DNA of 64,000 nt from Bacillota bacterium (GTDB lineage: Bacteria > Bacillota > Sulfobacillia > JAJZYS01 > JAJYTV01), in NCBI GenBank assembly GCA_021793215.1, contig JAJYTE010000001.1, forward strand, positions 82,329 to 146,328, given 5' to 3'. Shown here piece after piece: positions 17,988 through 27,838 of this stretch. The position numbers were made by a program, and so were the translations under genes. Under the pieces are notes generated by a model. It worked only from the letters and a program-made list of their open reading frames with translations, made no database searches and was not told where the DNA came from. Position 1 is the stretch's first letter. Each line of letters opens with the position of its first letter.

Positions 17988-19297
17988 TGCAAGGCGCACT
18001 GCAGCTGATCGAACGCAAGCGCGACGGCGGTGCGCTCACCTCGGAGGAGATCGCGGCACTCGTCGCGGGGTACGTCGCAGGGGATGTCCCAGACTACCAG
18101 ATGTCGGCCTTCCTGATGGCTGCGACGATCCGCGGGCTCGACTTCGCGGAGACCGTGGCGCTCACGGATGCCATGCTGCACTCCGGCAGGCGCCTCGACC
18201 TGCAGTCGATGCGGCCGCTCGTCGACAAGCACTCGACGGGCGGCGTCGGCGACAAGGCGAGCCTCGTGGCCGCACCGCTGCTCGTGACGCTCGGTTTCTC
18301 GGTGCCTAAGCTCTCCGGGCGCGGCCTCGGCCACACCGGCGGAACGCTCGACAAGCTGGAGTCGATCCCCGGCCTGCGCACGGACCTCTCCCGACAGGAG
18401 TTCGCTGCGATCGTCGGGCGCTACGGCCTTGCGATCGCGGCCCAGAGCGACGAGATCGTGCCGGCCGACCGGCTGCTGTACGCCCTCCGCGACGTTACGG
18501 GCACCGTCGAGTCGCTGCCGCTGATCGCCTCCTCGATCATGAGCAAGAAGCTCGCAGTCCCCTCGCGCCTGATCGTGCTGGACGTCAAGGTGGGGGACGG
18601 GGCCTTCTTCGGCACGCAGCAGCAGGCGGAGGAGTTCGCGGCGATGGCGATCGCGCTGGGGAAGGCATTCGGGCGCGCGACCTGCGCCGTCTTGACGCGG
18701 ATGGACGCGCCGCTCGGAAGGACGGTGGGCAACGCGCTCGAGGTCGAGGAGGCCATCCGGTGCCTACGGGGTGAGGGGCCCGAGGACCTCGCCGAGGTCG
18801 CGGCCGCGCTCTCGGCCCAGGCGCTCTGCGCAGTGCACGGCGCGACGTGGGAGGAAGCGGTCGCGGCGGCGCAGACCGCGCTCGCGAGCGGCGAGCCGCT
18901 CGAGCGCTTTCGATTCTGGATCAAGACGCAGGGAGGCGACGCGCGCTGCGTCGACGATCCCGCGCTGCTTGTGCGCGCCGCGCGCAGCCGGGAGCTTCCC
19001 GCGCCGCGCGGCGGCTACCTGAGCCGCATCGCCGCGCGCGCTGTGGGCGACGCGGCGCGGCTCACGGGTGCGGGTCGCCTGCGCAAGGGCGACGCGATCG
19101 ACCATGGCGCCGGTGTCGAACTGCTGCGCGGTGTCGGCGACGAAGTGGCGCAGGGAGAACCCGTGCTGCGCCTCTGGGCGGCGAGCGCAGAGCGCCTCCA
19201 GGCAGCGCAGGAGCGCCTCGAGGGCGCCATCGCCGTCGAGGAGCTCCCGCCCTCGCGACAGTCGCGCGTCGTGCGCAGGATGGGGGGAGACGAGTGA
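17987..19297 (+). CDS. pdp: pyrimidine-nucleoside phosphorylase
   Basis: LIERKRDGGALTSEEIAALVAGYVAGDVPDYQMSAFLMA; DKHSTGGVGDKASLVAAPL; SGRGLGHTGGTLDKLESIPG. Confidence 0.96.
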   Translation: MQGALQLIERKRDGGALTSEEIAALVAGYVAGDVPDYQMSAFLMAATIRGLDFAETVALTDAMLHSGRRLDLQSMRPLVDKHSTGGVGDKASLVAAPLLVTLGFSVPKLSGRGLGHTGGTLDKLESIPGLRTDLSRQEFAAIVGRYGLAIAAQSDEIVPADRLLYALRDVTGTVESLPLIASSIMSKKLAVPSRLIVLDVKVGDGAFFGTQQQAEEFAAMAIALGKAFGRATCAVLTRMDAPLGRTVGNALEVEEAIRCLRGEGPEDLAEVAAALSAQALCAVHGATWEEAVAAAQTALASGEPLERFRFWIKTQGGDARCVDDPALLVRAARSRELPAPRGGYLSRIAARAVGDAARLTGAGRLRKGDAIDHGAGVELLRGVGDEVAQGEPVLRLWAASAERLQAAQERLEGAIAVEELPPSRQSRVVRRMGGDE

Positions 19298-19713
19298 CCG
19301 CAGAAACGTCGCCGCCGCGAGATCTGCTGGACGCCGCGCGCGCGGCCCAGGCGAGAGCGTATGCGCCCTACTCGAAGTTCCGGGTTGGCGCCGCCGTCCG
19401 CGTGCCAGACGGCTCCGTCGTCGCGGGCGCGAACGTCGAGAACGCGTCCTATGGCCTTGCGTGCTGCGCGGAACGCACCGCCGTCTTCTCGGCGGTGGCA
19501 GGGGGCGCGCGCGAGATCGTAGAGGTACTGGTGGTGGGGGAGACCGACCGGCCGGTGCCGCCCTGCGGCGCCTGCCGCCAGGTGCTCTCGGAGTTCGCCC
19601 CGCCGCAGGCGGTCGTCTGGCTCGTGGGGCGCGAGGGACGCGTGTCGCGCACGACCATTGGCGAGATCCTGCCTGACGCCTTCGGTCCGAAAGAACTCGG
19701 CATCACGCCCTGA
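19294..19713 (+). CDS. cdd: cytidine deaminase
   Basis: YAPYSKFRVGAAV; GANVENASYGLACCAERTAVFSAV; PPCGACRQVLSEF; GTG start overlapping pdp stop. Confidence 0.96.
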   Translation: MTAETSPPRDLLDAARAAQARAYAPYSKFRVGAAVRVPDGSVVAGANVENASYGLACCAERTAVFSAVAGGAREIVEVLVVGETDRPVPPCGACRQVLSEFAPPQAVVWLVGREGRVSRTTIGEILPDAFGPKELGITP

Positions 19714-19722
19714 GGCGCGAAG

Positions 19723-19753
19723 GCCCCGGGTGCGATGAGCACCCAGGGCTTTT
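19723..19753. terminator. intrinsic terminator after cdd
   Basis: GCCCCGGGTGC-GATGA-GCACCCAGGGC followed by TTTT. Confidence 0.7.
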
Positions 19754-19765
19754 GCGTACTCGCGC

Positions 19766-20704
19766 TCAGCGGGCGGTGGCGCTCCGTACGATGCGGCTTT
19801 GGCAGATCGCGGCGAGCGCACAAGTCGTGCAACCGTCGCACGGGTCCTCGCGCACCTGCTGCACGCCGTCCCGCTCACCGTCGCGCCGGGCGCGGCGGGA
19901 TGCGAGATCGACCGGCGGGCGGCCATGCGCCGGGTCCCCTCCGGACCCGGGATCGCCGTCGGGCCCGTCGAGGCCGATGCGGCGGGCGTGCACCGAGATG
20001 TCGTTCGCCACGCGGCCGAGCATGTCGTCTCCGGAGAACCCGAGCACCTCGGCGTCCACGCCGAGCGCATCCTGCATGTCCTGCATGATCTTCAGGAGCT
20101 CGTCGCGCATGTCGCGCAGCGCCTTGCGCCGCTCCGGCGAAAGGTGTGGCATCGCGCGCGAGAGGTACTCGTCGCAGAAGGCCTGGTGGCGGGATTCGTC
20201 AACCAGGATGCGCTGCGACATGTCGCCGAACAGGGCATCCTGCCGAGTCTTCGAGAAGAGCTGGTAGAACTGCTTCGCGAACAGGTCCGAAACCAGGATG
20301 CCGAACACCCAGTCGACCCGGTCTCCCTGCCGCAGCCTGTGGTGGTAGCGCAGCATGGCAGGCAGCTTGCGGATCGAGACGGGGTCGTGCTGCAGGCGCC
20401 GGTACAGGCGCGTCAACGCTTCGAAGTGGCGGGCTTCGTCCAGCAGGAACGTCGAAAGGTAGAGCTGACCGGTCGACTCGCCAGCCATGGCGAGCTGGGG
20501 CAGGACGTTCGAGGCGCCCAGCATGGCCGACTGTTCACCGAGGTAGACGGGGCTGAGGACGCGTGCCAGAGCCTCGCTCTCCCGGTCGGACAACTCGAGG
20601 GGAGCGCTCCAGTCGATGTCGTCGGACGTCCAGTTGACGTGGGCGCCCTTGTGATAGAGGCGTAGGAGAAGATCATCGCTAAGATCCGGCATGAGACGGA
20701 ACAT
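19766..20704 (-). CDS. ferritin-like / R2-like diiron protein with C-terminal Cys-cluster extension
   Basis: Two ExxH-type ligand helices (LLDEARHFEAL, LVDESRHQAF) plus C-terminal DPCDGCTTCALAAICQSR. Confidence 0.75.
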   Translation of the reverse strand: MFRLMPDLSDDLLLRLYHKGAHVNWTSDDIDWSAPLELSDRESEALARVLSPVYLGEQSAMLGASNVLPQLAMAGESTGQLYLSTFLLDEARHFEALTRLYRRLQHDPVSIRKLPAMLRYHHRLRQGDRVDWVFGILVSDLFAKQFYQLFSKTRQDALFGDMSQRILVDESRHQAFCDEYLSRAMPHLSPERRKALRDMRDELLKIMQDMQDALGVDAEVLGFSGDDMLGRVANDISVHARRIGLDGPDGDPGSGGDPAHGRPPVDLASRRARRDGERDGVQQVREDPCDGCTTCALAAICQSRIVRSATAR

Positions 20705-20776
20705 GTGTAGCCTCGCTTTCGGGGCCTCACAGCCCTCCACCAATACATTACCATATCCGGGCCCTTGTATGGGCGC

Positions 20777-22099
20777 TCAGCGCACCTTGCGCACCTGCCA
20801 GACGAGCACCGATCCAACCAGGAAGAAGATGCCCGTCCACGCGAAGAGCGTGCGGTAGGAGGCTGCGAGCCCCAGGCTAGGGATGACGAGCTGGGCGAGG
20901 AGCCATCCGAGGCCGTAGGCCAGGAGCTGCGCCCCCGTCGTGGAGACGCTCCAGATCCCCATGTCGCGCGCGGCGCCAGCGCCCGGCAATGTGTCGACGA
21001 CGAGTGCCCAGTCGACGGACTGGTATGCGCCGTAGCCCAGGCCGAACACCGCGGAGGCCATGAACACGAGCGTCAGGCTGTGCGAGAAGACGAAGAGCAG
21101 GGCGCAGATGCCTTGCAGGACGCCCGCCAGGCAGACGATCAGCCGCCGACTGCGCACGATGTCGGAGAGGCGGCCCAGCACGAACGCCGCGATGGCGGCG
21201 GCGATCGAGAGGATTATTAGGATGAGGAAGACGTCGGTGTCCGGGTGCAAAATGCCCAGGACGAACCGCAGGTAGTAGAAGAGGTACTGCTGCAGGACGT
21301 AGAGGCCGGCCATCACCAGGAAGCGGGTGGCGAAGACCCACCAGAAGTCGCGGTAGGCGGCACCATGCACGAAGAAGCCGGCGAACTGGGCGCGCAGGTT
21401 GCGCCGCGGCAGATCGAGCGAAGGGGGCTCCGCGACGTAGCCGAGGGTGACGAGCAACGCCGCCGCCGTCATGGCGACCGTGGTCCAGACGAAGGCGAAG
21501 ATCGAGGTGAACGCGGCGAGCACGCCGCCGATCACGGTTCCCGCCTGGTTGAACATGCCCATGTAGCCGCTCGCCTCGCCACGCTGCTCGGGCGGGACGA
21601 GGTCCGGGATGAGGCCCTGGTAGGACGCCTGCGCGACGTTGTTGAGGAACTGCAGCCCCATGAGGCCGATCACGAACAGGAGAACCGAGCGGGTGTACGC
21701 GAGCACGAGCAGGGACGCGAACGTCCCGATCGTCCCCCAGATCATCAGGGGGCGCCGCCTGCCCATGCGTGCGCGCACGTTGTCCGAGAGGACACCGAAG
21801 ACCGGCAGTACGATGCTCGCGACGAGCGTCCCGAGGACGCCGGTCCAGGAGTAGAGACCGGTGGCCGCTCCGTTGCCCACGAGTGAGGCGACCTTCTCCG
21901 GAAGGATGATCAGCAGCAGCCCAGTCCACATCGTGAGGTTCGGCAGCCAGTAGATGCCGAGCGCCATCTGGTTCCACAGGCCGAGGCGGTGCCTTCCCGG
22001 CCAGCCGAGGTACGGGGAGCCCTCGGAGATCACCGGCGGCTGGGCGCTCGGGCAGTGCGCACGGGCATCGGTAGTCCTCCTTTCCGGCGTCGGCGCCAT
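20777..22099 (-). CDS. MFS transporter (paralogue of 48572-49828)
   Basis: 12-TM hydrophobic pattern; GRRRPLMIWG; SPYLGWPGRHRLGLWNQMALGIYWLPN N-terminus shared with the second copy. Confidence 0.85.
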   Translation of the reverse strand: MAPTPERRTTDARAHCPSAQPPVISEGSPYLGWPGRHRLGLWNQMALGIYWLPNLTMWTGLLLIILPEKVASLVGNGAATGLYSWTGVLGTLVASIVLPVFGVLSDNVRARMGRRRPLMIWGTIGTFASLLVLAYTRSVLLFVIGLMGLQFLNNVAQASYQGLIPDLVPPEQRGEASGYMGMFNQAGTVIGGVLAAFTSIFAFVWTTVAMTAAALLVTLGYVAEPPSLDLPRRNLRAQFAGFFVHGAAYRDFWWVFATRFLVMAGLYVLQQYLFYYLRFVLGILHPDTDVFLILIILSIAAAIAAFVLGRLSDIVRSRRLIVCLAGVLQGICALLFVFSHSLTLVFMASAVFGLGYGAYQSVDWALVVDTLPGAGAARDMGIWSVSTTGAQLLAYGLGWLLAQLVIPSLGLAASYRTLFAWTGIFFLVGSVLVWQVRKVR

Positions 22100-22337
22100 C
22101 GGCGCCGAGTGGCCTGCGGTGACGTTCTTTGGGCGGCGCGCCCAATCCTGCGAGGTGCGGGGGCGAACGCGCGTCCGGCGCGACAACGCATCCTGGAGGA
22201 CGAGACGACGCGGGCGGAGAAGACTGCGGGGCCGATCGTTGCCCCGCATTGCGCGCCTAGGCGCTTTCTGGCCGGCCGGCGGACGGAATGTCTGCAGTCC
22301 TCCTCCCCTTGGGAAGAACTCGAAGAGGGGTGCATCC

Positions 22338-23246
22338 TTGCCGCAGGAGACGGAACCCAAGGTCAGCGTGATCGTTCCAGCCTACAACGCGACGCAGACG
22401 ATCGCGGCGGCGCTGCGCAGCGCCCTTACGCAGGACCTTGCGCCGCACGAGGTGATCGTCGTGGACGACGGCTCCAAGGACGGCACCGCCGACCTCGTGT
22501 CCCGCGACTTCCCCGACGTGCGCCTCGTGCGCCAGGAGAACGCCGGACCCAGCGCAGCGCGCAACGCTGCCGCCGCTCTCGCCGAGGGGGAGTGGCTCGC
22601 CTTCCTGGACGCGGACGACCTGTGGTTGCCGCAGAAGCTGCAGTTGCAGGCGAAGGCGCTCGCGGGGGCTCAAGACGTCGGCATGTGCTCCACGAGCTGG
22701 GTGCGCGACATGAGCCAGGCACCGCAGCGCATTGCGACCGGGAGTATCCCGACGCGCCGCATTACCTGGGGCGAGATCCTGCGCCTCAACCGCTTTCAGA
22801 CCTCTACCGCCCTCGTGAGACGAGACCTTTGGACCCGCGTCGGAGGATTCCGGCCGGAGATCGATGGAACCGAGGATTGGGACTTCTGGATGCGCGTCGC
22901 GCAGTACACGGATGACCTTCACCTCGAGCTGCCGCTCGTCGTCTACCGCGACGAGCAGGCCAGCTACAGCAAGAACTCGCGGCGCGTCTACGACGCGATG
23001 CATCGCATGCTGAGGAAGATGGGTCCGCCGGACGGTCCGATCGAGGCGCGGGAGATGCGTCGCCTCGTCGCCTGGCACGACGTCCGATTCGCCTACGCCT
23101 TCTGGCGGTTGCACCGCGCGGAGGATCTGCGCTACGCCCTGCGCCATGGGCGGCAGGAGGCGTCCGGGTGGCTCCTTGCGCGCGCGGCGATCTTCGAGTT
23201 TCTCCCCTACATCATGGGAAGGGGCGCGCGCCGGGTCTCGCGGTAG
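22338..23246 (+). CDS. family 2 glycosyltransferase
   Basis: KVSVIVPAYNATQTIAAALRSAL...EVIVVDDGSKDGTADLV...AFLDADDLWLPQKL. Confidence 0.92.
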   Translation: MPQETEPKVSVIVPAYNATQTIAAALRSALTQDLAPHEVIVVDDGSKDGTADLVSRDFPDVRLVRQENAGPSAARNAAAALAEGEWLAFLDADDLWLPQKLQLQAKALAGAQDVGMCSTSWVRDMSQAPQRIATGSIPTRRITWGEILRLNRFQTSTALVRRDLWTRVGGFRPEIDGTEDWDFWMRVAQYTDDLHLELPLVVYRDEQASYSKNSRRVYDAMHRMLRKMGPPDGPIEAREMRRLVAWHDVRFAYAFWRLHRAEDLRYALRHGRQEASGWLLARAAIFEFLPYIMGRGARRVSR

Positions 23247-23941
23247 GAGAAGCTGCGCGCGGAGCGCAGGAGTTCGCCCACGCTGCATATCGTGTAGCCC
23301 TGCGCCTTGAGCTCCGGCAGGAGCGTGCGCAGGGCCGCAAGCGTCGGCAGGCGGGCCGCAGTCGGCGGACCGTCGTGCATCAGCACGATCGCACCGGGAG
23401 CGGCCTGCTCCCGAATGACCCGGACGATCTTCGCCGTCGACACGTTCATCGAGTCGCGGGGGTCGATGGACCAGCCGACCAGGCGGTAGCCGAGCGATGC
23501 CACCGCCTGGCGGACGCGGGGCCCTCCGATCCCTCCGGGGAGCCGGTAGAGCGTTGGGCGCGGCACGTTGGCGCTGACGATCGCCTGCTCGCCCGCGCGG
23601 ACCTCCGCGAGCGCGGCCTCGCCGTCGTCCGAGCGCAGGTAGAGGTGGCGCATGCCGTGGTTCGCGATCTCCATGCCTGCGGCGCGCAACTGCCGGATCA
23701 TCGCGGGGTTCTTCGTCGCCTCGGTGCCGATCAGGAAGAAGGTCGCGTGCGCGCCGTAGCGCTGCAGCAGTGCGATGAACTGCGGCGTGTACTGTTCGTT
23801 CGGCCCATCGTCGAACGTGAAGGCAATACGGCGCTCGCTGGTGAGGACGCGCTGGACCACGGGTGGTGCCGTCTGGGGCGGCGCCGGAGCAACGGGGCTG
23901 AGGGCCGCGACGGTGCAGAGCGGAAGCGCGAGCAGGTGCAA
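23207..23941 (-). CDS. polysaccharide deacetylase (NodB homology), secreted
   Basis: RRIAFTFDDGPNEQYTPQFIALL; EIANHGMRHLYL; IVLMHDGP; N-terminal signal-like segment. Confidence 0.93.
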   Translation of the reverse strand: MHLLALPLCTVAALSPVAPAPPQTAPPVVQRVLTSERRIAFTFDDGPNEQYTPQFIALLQRYGAHATFFLIGTEATKNPAMIRQLRAAGMEIANHGMRHLYLRSDDGEAALAEVRAGEQAIVSANVPRPTLYRLPGGIGGPRVRQAVASLGYRLVGWSIDPRDSMNVSTAKIVRVIREQAAPGAIVLMHDGPPTAARLPTLAALRTLLPELKAQGYTICSVGELLRSARSFSYRETRRAPLPMM

Positions 23942-23995
23942 AAGGGCGATGCCTCCTTGAATGTCCTCTGCGCACTAGGCTTCCCCGCTCTGCGC

Positions 23996-24754
23996 ATGGC
24001 GCACCACTTCCCGGTCCGTTCCATAGGGTACGGGCGGAGCGGAGGTGGCGCGGTGGGAGACGGTGCGGAACACGGCTGGGTGTGGGGAGGGAAGCTGAAG
24101 GCAGGAAAGGTCGACGTGGAGCGTCTTCTGGTCCAGGTTCCTCTGGTGCGGCCTGGCCAGGAGCTGAGACCGATCCTTGAAGCCCATCTGAAGACGAAGG
24201 TGCGACCGGGCGACATCGCCTTCATCTCGGAGAAGGTCGTTGCGATCACGCAGGGACGGGTGGTCGGGATGTGGCAGATCACGCCGCGACCACTCGCGAA
24301 CTTCCTGTCGCGCTTCGTGAGGAAAACGCCCCATGGGATGGGAGTCAGACAGCCGGTCGTAATGGAAATGGCCATGAGAGAGGCGGGACCAGCCCGGATC
24401 GTCGTCGCCGCGGTCGTCGGTGGGTTGACGCGGGCGATCGGGCGAAGCGGAGACTTCTACCGCATCGCAGGGCGGAAGGTCGCGGCGATCGACGGACCGA
24501 ACCGCCACACGGTGCGCCCCTATGGCTACTACGTAATCCTTGCCCCAGAGGAGCCGGAGAAGGTGGCGGAGGAGATCGCCGGCATCCTGGGAGTGCCCGC
24601 AGCCGTAGTGGACTGCAACGACCTCGGCAGTGAGGTGCTGGGCGCGAGCAGCGGAGTGGACATCGCGTTCGTGCGCAACGCGCTGCATGGCAACCCTATG
24701 GGCCAGGGTCACCAGCGCACGCCGATGGGCGTGCTCAGGGTCGCAGCGAACTAA
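23996..24754 (+). CDS. coenzyme F420-0:L-glutamate ligase-like (CofE family) protein
   Basis: VRPGDIAFISEKVVAITQGRVV; GLTRAIGRSGDFYRIAGRKVAAIDGP; CNDLGSEVLGAS. Confidence 0.75.
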   Translation: MAHHFPVRSIGYGRSGGGAVGDGAEHGWVWGGKLKAGKVDVERLLVQVPLVRPGQELRPILEAHLKTKVRPGDIAFISEKVVAITQGRVVGMWQITPRPLANFLSRFVRKTPHGMGVRQPVVMEMAMREAGPARIVVAAVVGGLTRAIGRSGDFYRIAGRKVAAIDGPNRHTVRPYGYYVILAPEEPEKVAEEIAGILGVPAAVVDCNDLGSEVLGASSGVDIAFVRNALHGNPMGQGHQRTPMGVLRVAAN

Positions 24755-24837
24755 GCGTCGCCGACCGTCTGGAGGGCCGTATGCATGGGTGCCTTCTGGT
24801 AAGGTTCACGGTCGAGGCTACGCGCGACCAGACCGGA

Positions 24838-25240
24838 TCATGGCAACAGACGGAAGGTGTTGCCGCCGTCGCTCGTCGCCCCAAAGGAGGTGCCCGGCCT
24901 GAACGGCGGCTGGAAGCGTGACCTCCTGTCAGGCCCGCCCACCATCCGCGCTGCGAAGCGCGGTCGGGGCGCGATACATCGATGCGGCCCGCTCAAGGCC
25001 AGGGAATCTGCGTCGGCATGGTAGAGCCAGACGGGGGTGCCTTGGACGGTCATCCCGTCGTCGGTGACCTTTGCTCCGCCCGGTGTAGGCCAGAGTCCTC
25101 CGTAGTGAAGAGTGCAGGCCGCCCCTGCAAGGCCTCTCCGAGCAGCAGGTGGAGAGCAGTACGAGCAGGGCAAAAGCTGTGAAGGTTCTACGAAGCGTCG
25201 GCTGCCTCGCGTGCTCGCCTCCTGCATCTGCAAGAGGAAG
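24838..25240 (-). pseudogene. possible frameshifted lipoprotein gene
   Basis: Signal-like LRRTFTAFALLVLLSTCC in the 24929..25429 frame, followed in the 24838..25275 frame by AGAACTLHYGGLWPTPGGAKVTDDGMTVQGTPVWLYHADADSLAL. Confidence 0.3.
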
Positions 25241-25281
25241 GGCTTGCTTGCATCGGGTCTCCTCGCAGGGCGCACCGCTCC

Positions 25282-25791
25282 TTACAAGCGCCGGCTGCGG
25301 ACGCGTCGCTGGCCGCGGTGCATCTCCACGTGCAGCGGTACGACCGAGATCGTGCCGTCCGTCTCCAGCACCGCGAGGCCGACCTCCGAGACGGCAGCGA
25401 ACCCATGCTCGCGCAGGGCCATCATGCACTCATCCTCGCTAAGTCCCTCGCGGCGCATGGCTTCCTTGACGAACTTCCCCTTGCGAACGACGATGGTCGG
25501 ATCCCCCTCTGCGATCCGCCGAAACCATGGGCTCGCGGACCGCAGGCGGGCGACGAGGAAGTTCACCACGAAGAGCGTCACGGTGATGATCACGCCGCCC
25601 AGGAGGGACGTGTCCGGGCCGGTGATCGCAGGCTGCACGGCGTTCGCGACGAGCAGCACCAGCACGAGATCGAACAGCGTGAACTGGCCGACCTCGCGCT
25701 TTCCGAAGAGCCGAAGCCCCACGAGCAGCACGAGGTAGATGACGACGGAGCGGGCGACGATCTGCCACCAGGGAACGGCGAGCTGCCACAT
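25282..25791 (-). CDS. DUF421 (YetF-like) membrane protein
   Basis: RSVVIYLVLLVGLRLFGKREVGQFTLFDLVLVLLVANAVQPAITGPD...SEVGLAVLETDGTISVVP. Confidence 0.88.
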   Translation of the reverse strand: MWQLAVPWWQIVARSVVIYLVLLVGLRLFGKREVGQFTLFDLVLVLLVANAVQPAITGPDTSLLGGVIITVTLFVVNFLVARLRSASPWFRRIAEGDPTIVVRKGKFVKEAMRREGLSEDECMMALREHGFAAVSEVGLAVLETDGTISVVPLHVEMHRGQRRVRSRRL

Positions 25792-25927
25792 GTTCAAGCC
25801 CCCATCCCGTGGACTGGGCCAAGGCGCGGCGCGCGCCGACTCTGGTAAACATTCTAGCCGAAGTCGGGCGGCACGAGAGACAGCCTTCGTCGCCCTTTGG
25901 GTTCCGATCCGCACCTCCTATCAAGGA

Positions 25928-27838
25928 TCAGGAAGCGGATGCGTCCGATGCGTCCTGACCGGCGAACTGGCTCTGGTAGAGATCGCGGTAAGGGCCGTTG
26001 CGCCGCAGCATCTCCTCGTGCCTTCCCTGCTCGACGACGCGTCCGTGCTCCATGAGGACGATGTGATCGGCCCCGCGGATCGTAGAGAGGCGGTGCGCGA
26101 TCACGAAGCTCGTGCGCCCGCGCATCAGGCTGTGCATCGCAGCTTGGACCGCCACCTCGGTGCGCGTGTCCACGCTGCTTGTCGCCTCGTCGAGGATCAG
26201 TGCGGGTGGGTCGGCGAGGAAGGCGCGCGCGATCGTCAGGAGTTGGCGCTGTCCCTGGGAGAGGTTCGAGGCCTCCTCGTTCAGCTCCGTCTCGTAGCCG
26301 TGCGGCAGGGTGCGGATGAAGTGGTCCGCGTGCGCGGCACGGGCCGCCGCCTCGACCTCCTCGCGGCTCGCGTCCTCGCGGCCGTAGGCGATGTTCTCGC
26401 GGATCGTCCCGTGGAAGAGCCAGGTGTCCTGCAGCACCATCCCGAACACGCGGCGCAACTGCCGACGCGAGAGGCTTCGGATGTCGCGTCGGTCCAGGAG
26501 GATGCGACCTTCATCCACGTCGTAGAATCGCATCAGGAGGTTCACGAGCGTCGTCTTGCCGGCGCCCGTAGGGCCGACGATCGCAAGCGTCTCGCCTGCG
26601 CGGACGTTGATGTTGAGGTTCTCGATCAGCGGATGGTTCGGTTCGTAGCGGAAGGAGACGCCTTCGAACGTGACCTGTCCGCGCACGCGCTCCTGGCCGG
26701 CATCCGCGTCCTCTTCCTGAGACTCCTCCGACTCGTCGAGGATCTCGAAGACCCGCTCGGCCGAAGCCAGCGTCGACTGGATATTGTTCGAGATGCTGGC
26801 GAGCTGGGTGATCGGCTGCGAGAACTGGCGCGCGTACTGGATGAACGCCTGGATGTCGCCGATCTGGATGCTTCGACCGACGACCAGGACTCCACCGATC
26901 ACGCTCACGAGCACGTAGCCGAAGTTCCCGATCACGTTCATCAGCGGCATGATGATGCCGGTGACGAACTGCGCCTTCCAGGTCGCCTCGGCGAGGTCCT
27001 CGTTCATGCGCTCGAACTCTTGCTGGGAGCGCTGCTCGTGTCCGAACGCGCGCACGATGAGGTGGCCCGTGTACATCTCCTCGATGTGCCCGTTCAGGTC
27101 GCCCAAGTGGCGCTGACGCTGGAGGAAGTAGGTCTGGGAGCGCCGGGCGACCGCGCGCGTGACGATGAAGCTGAGCGGCAGGGTGATCGCCACCGCGAGG
27201 GTCAGGAGCGGGCTGATCGTCAGCATCATCACCGTCACGCCAACGAAGGTGACGACCGAGGTGACGAGCTGCGTGAGGCTCTGCTGCAGTGTCGTGGAGA
27301 TGTTGTCGAAGTCGTTGACGAAGCGGCTGAGGATCTCGCCGTGCGGATGGGAGTCGAAGAATTGCACCGGCAGGCGCGTCAGCTTCTCCATCACCTGGCT
27401 GCGGATGGTGTAGACCGTGCGTTGGGCGACGCCGGCCATCAGGTACTGCTGCACCCAGGAGAAGATCGAGCTGAAGACGTAGAGGCCCGCGAGCCACAGG
27501 GCGAGGTTCAGGATCTTCGCGAAGTCCACGCCGCCGCCCGGCACATGCCGCAGCTTCTCGAGGAAGCCGTTGAACAGCACGGTCGTAGCGTCGCCCAGGA
27601 TCTTCGGGCTCCAGATGCTGAAGACGGTGCTCGCGACCGCCGCGACGACGACGAGCACCAAGAGCGGCGCGCTCGCGCGGAAGTAGGAGAGCAGGCGCAG
27701 GGCCGTCCCCTTGGCCTGCTTGGGCTTCTCGACGGGCATCGCGAGACCCATCGGCCCTCCGCCGCCGCCGAACTCGCCGGGTCGCATGCCGCCACGACGC
27801 GTCGGCCCCTGGGGCGGCGCCCCACCCGGCCGGCTCAC
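25928..27838 (-). CDS. ABC exporter half, fused permease/ATPase
   Basis: Walker A IVGPTGAGKTTLVNLL, signature LSQGQRQLLTIARAF, Walker B ALILDEATSSVD. Confidence 0.95.
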   Translation of the reverse strand: MSRPGGAPPQGPTRRGGMRPGEFGGGGGPMGLAMPVEKPKQAKGTALRLLSYFRASAPLLVLVVVAAVASTVFSIWSPKILGDATTVLFNGFLEKLRHVPGGGVDFAKILNLALWLAGLYVFSSIFSWVQQYLMAGVAQRTVYTIRSQVMEKLTRLPVQFFDSHPHGEILSRFVNDFDNISTTLQQSLTQLVTSVVTFVGVTVMMLTISPLLTLAVAITLPLSFIVTRAVARRSQTYFLQRQRHLGDLNGHIEEMYTGHLIVRAFGHEQRSQQEFERMNEDLAEATWKAQFVTGIIMPLMNVIGNFGYVLVSVIGGVLVVGRSIQIGDIQAFIQYARQFSQPITQLASISNNIQSTLASAERVFEILDESEESQEEDADAGQERVRGQVTFEGVSFRYEPNHPLIENLNINVRAGETLAIVGPTGAGKTTLVNLLMRFYDVDEGRILLDRRDIRSLSRRQLRRVFGMVLQDTWLFHGTIRENIAYGREDASREEVEAAARAAHADHFIRTLPHGYETELNEEASNLSQGQRQLLTIARAFLADPPALILDEATSSVDTRTEVAVQAAMHSLMRGRTSFVIAHRLSTIRGADHIVLMEHGRVVEQGRHEEMLRRNGPYRDLYQSQFAGQDASDASAS

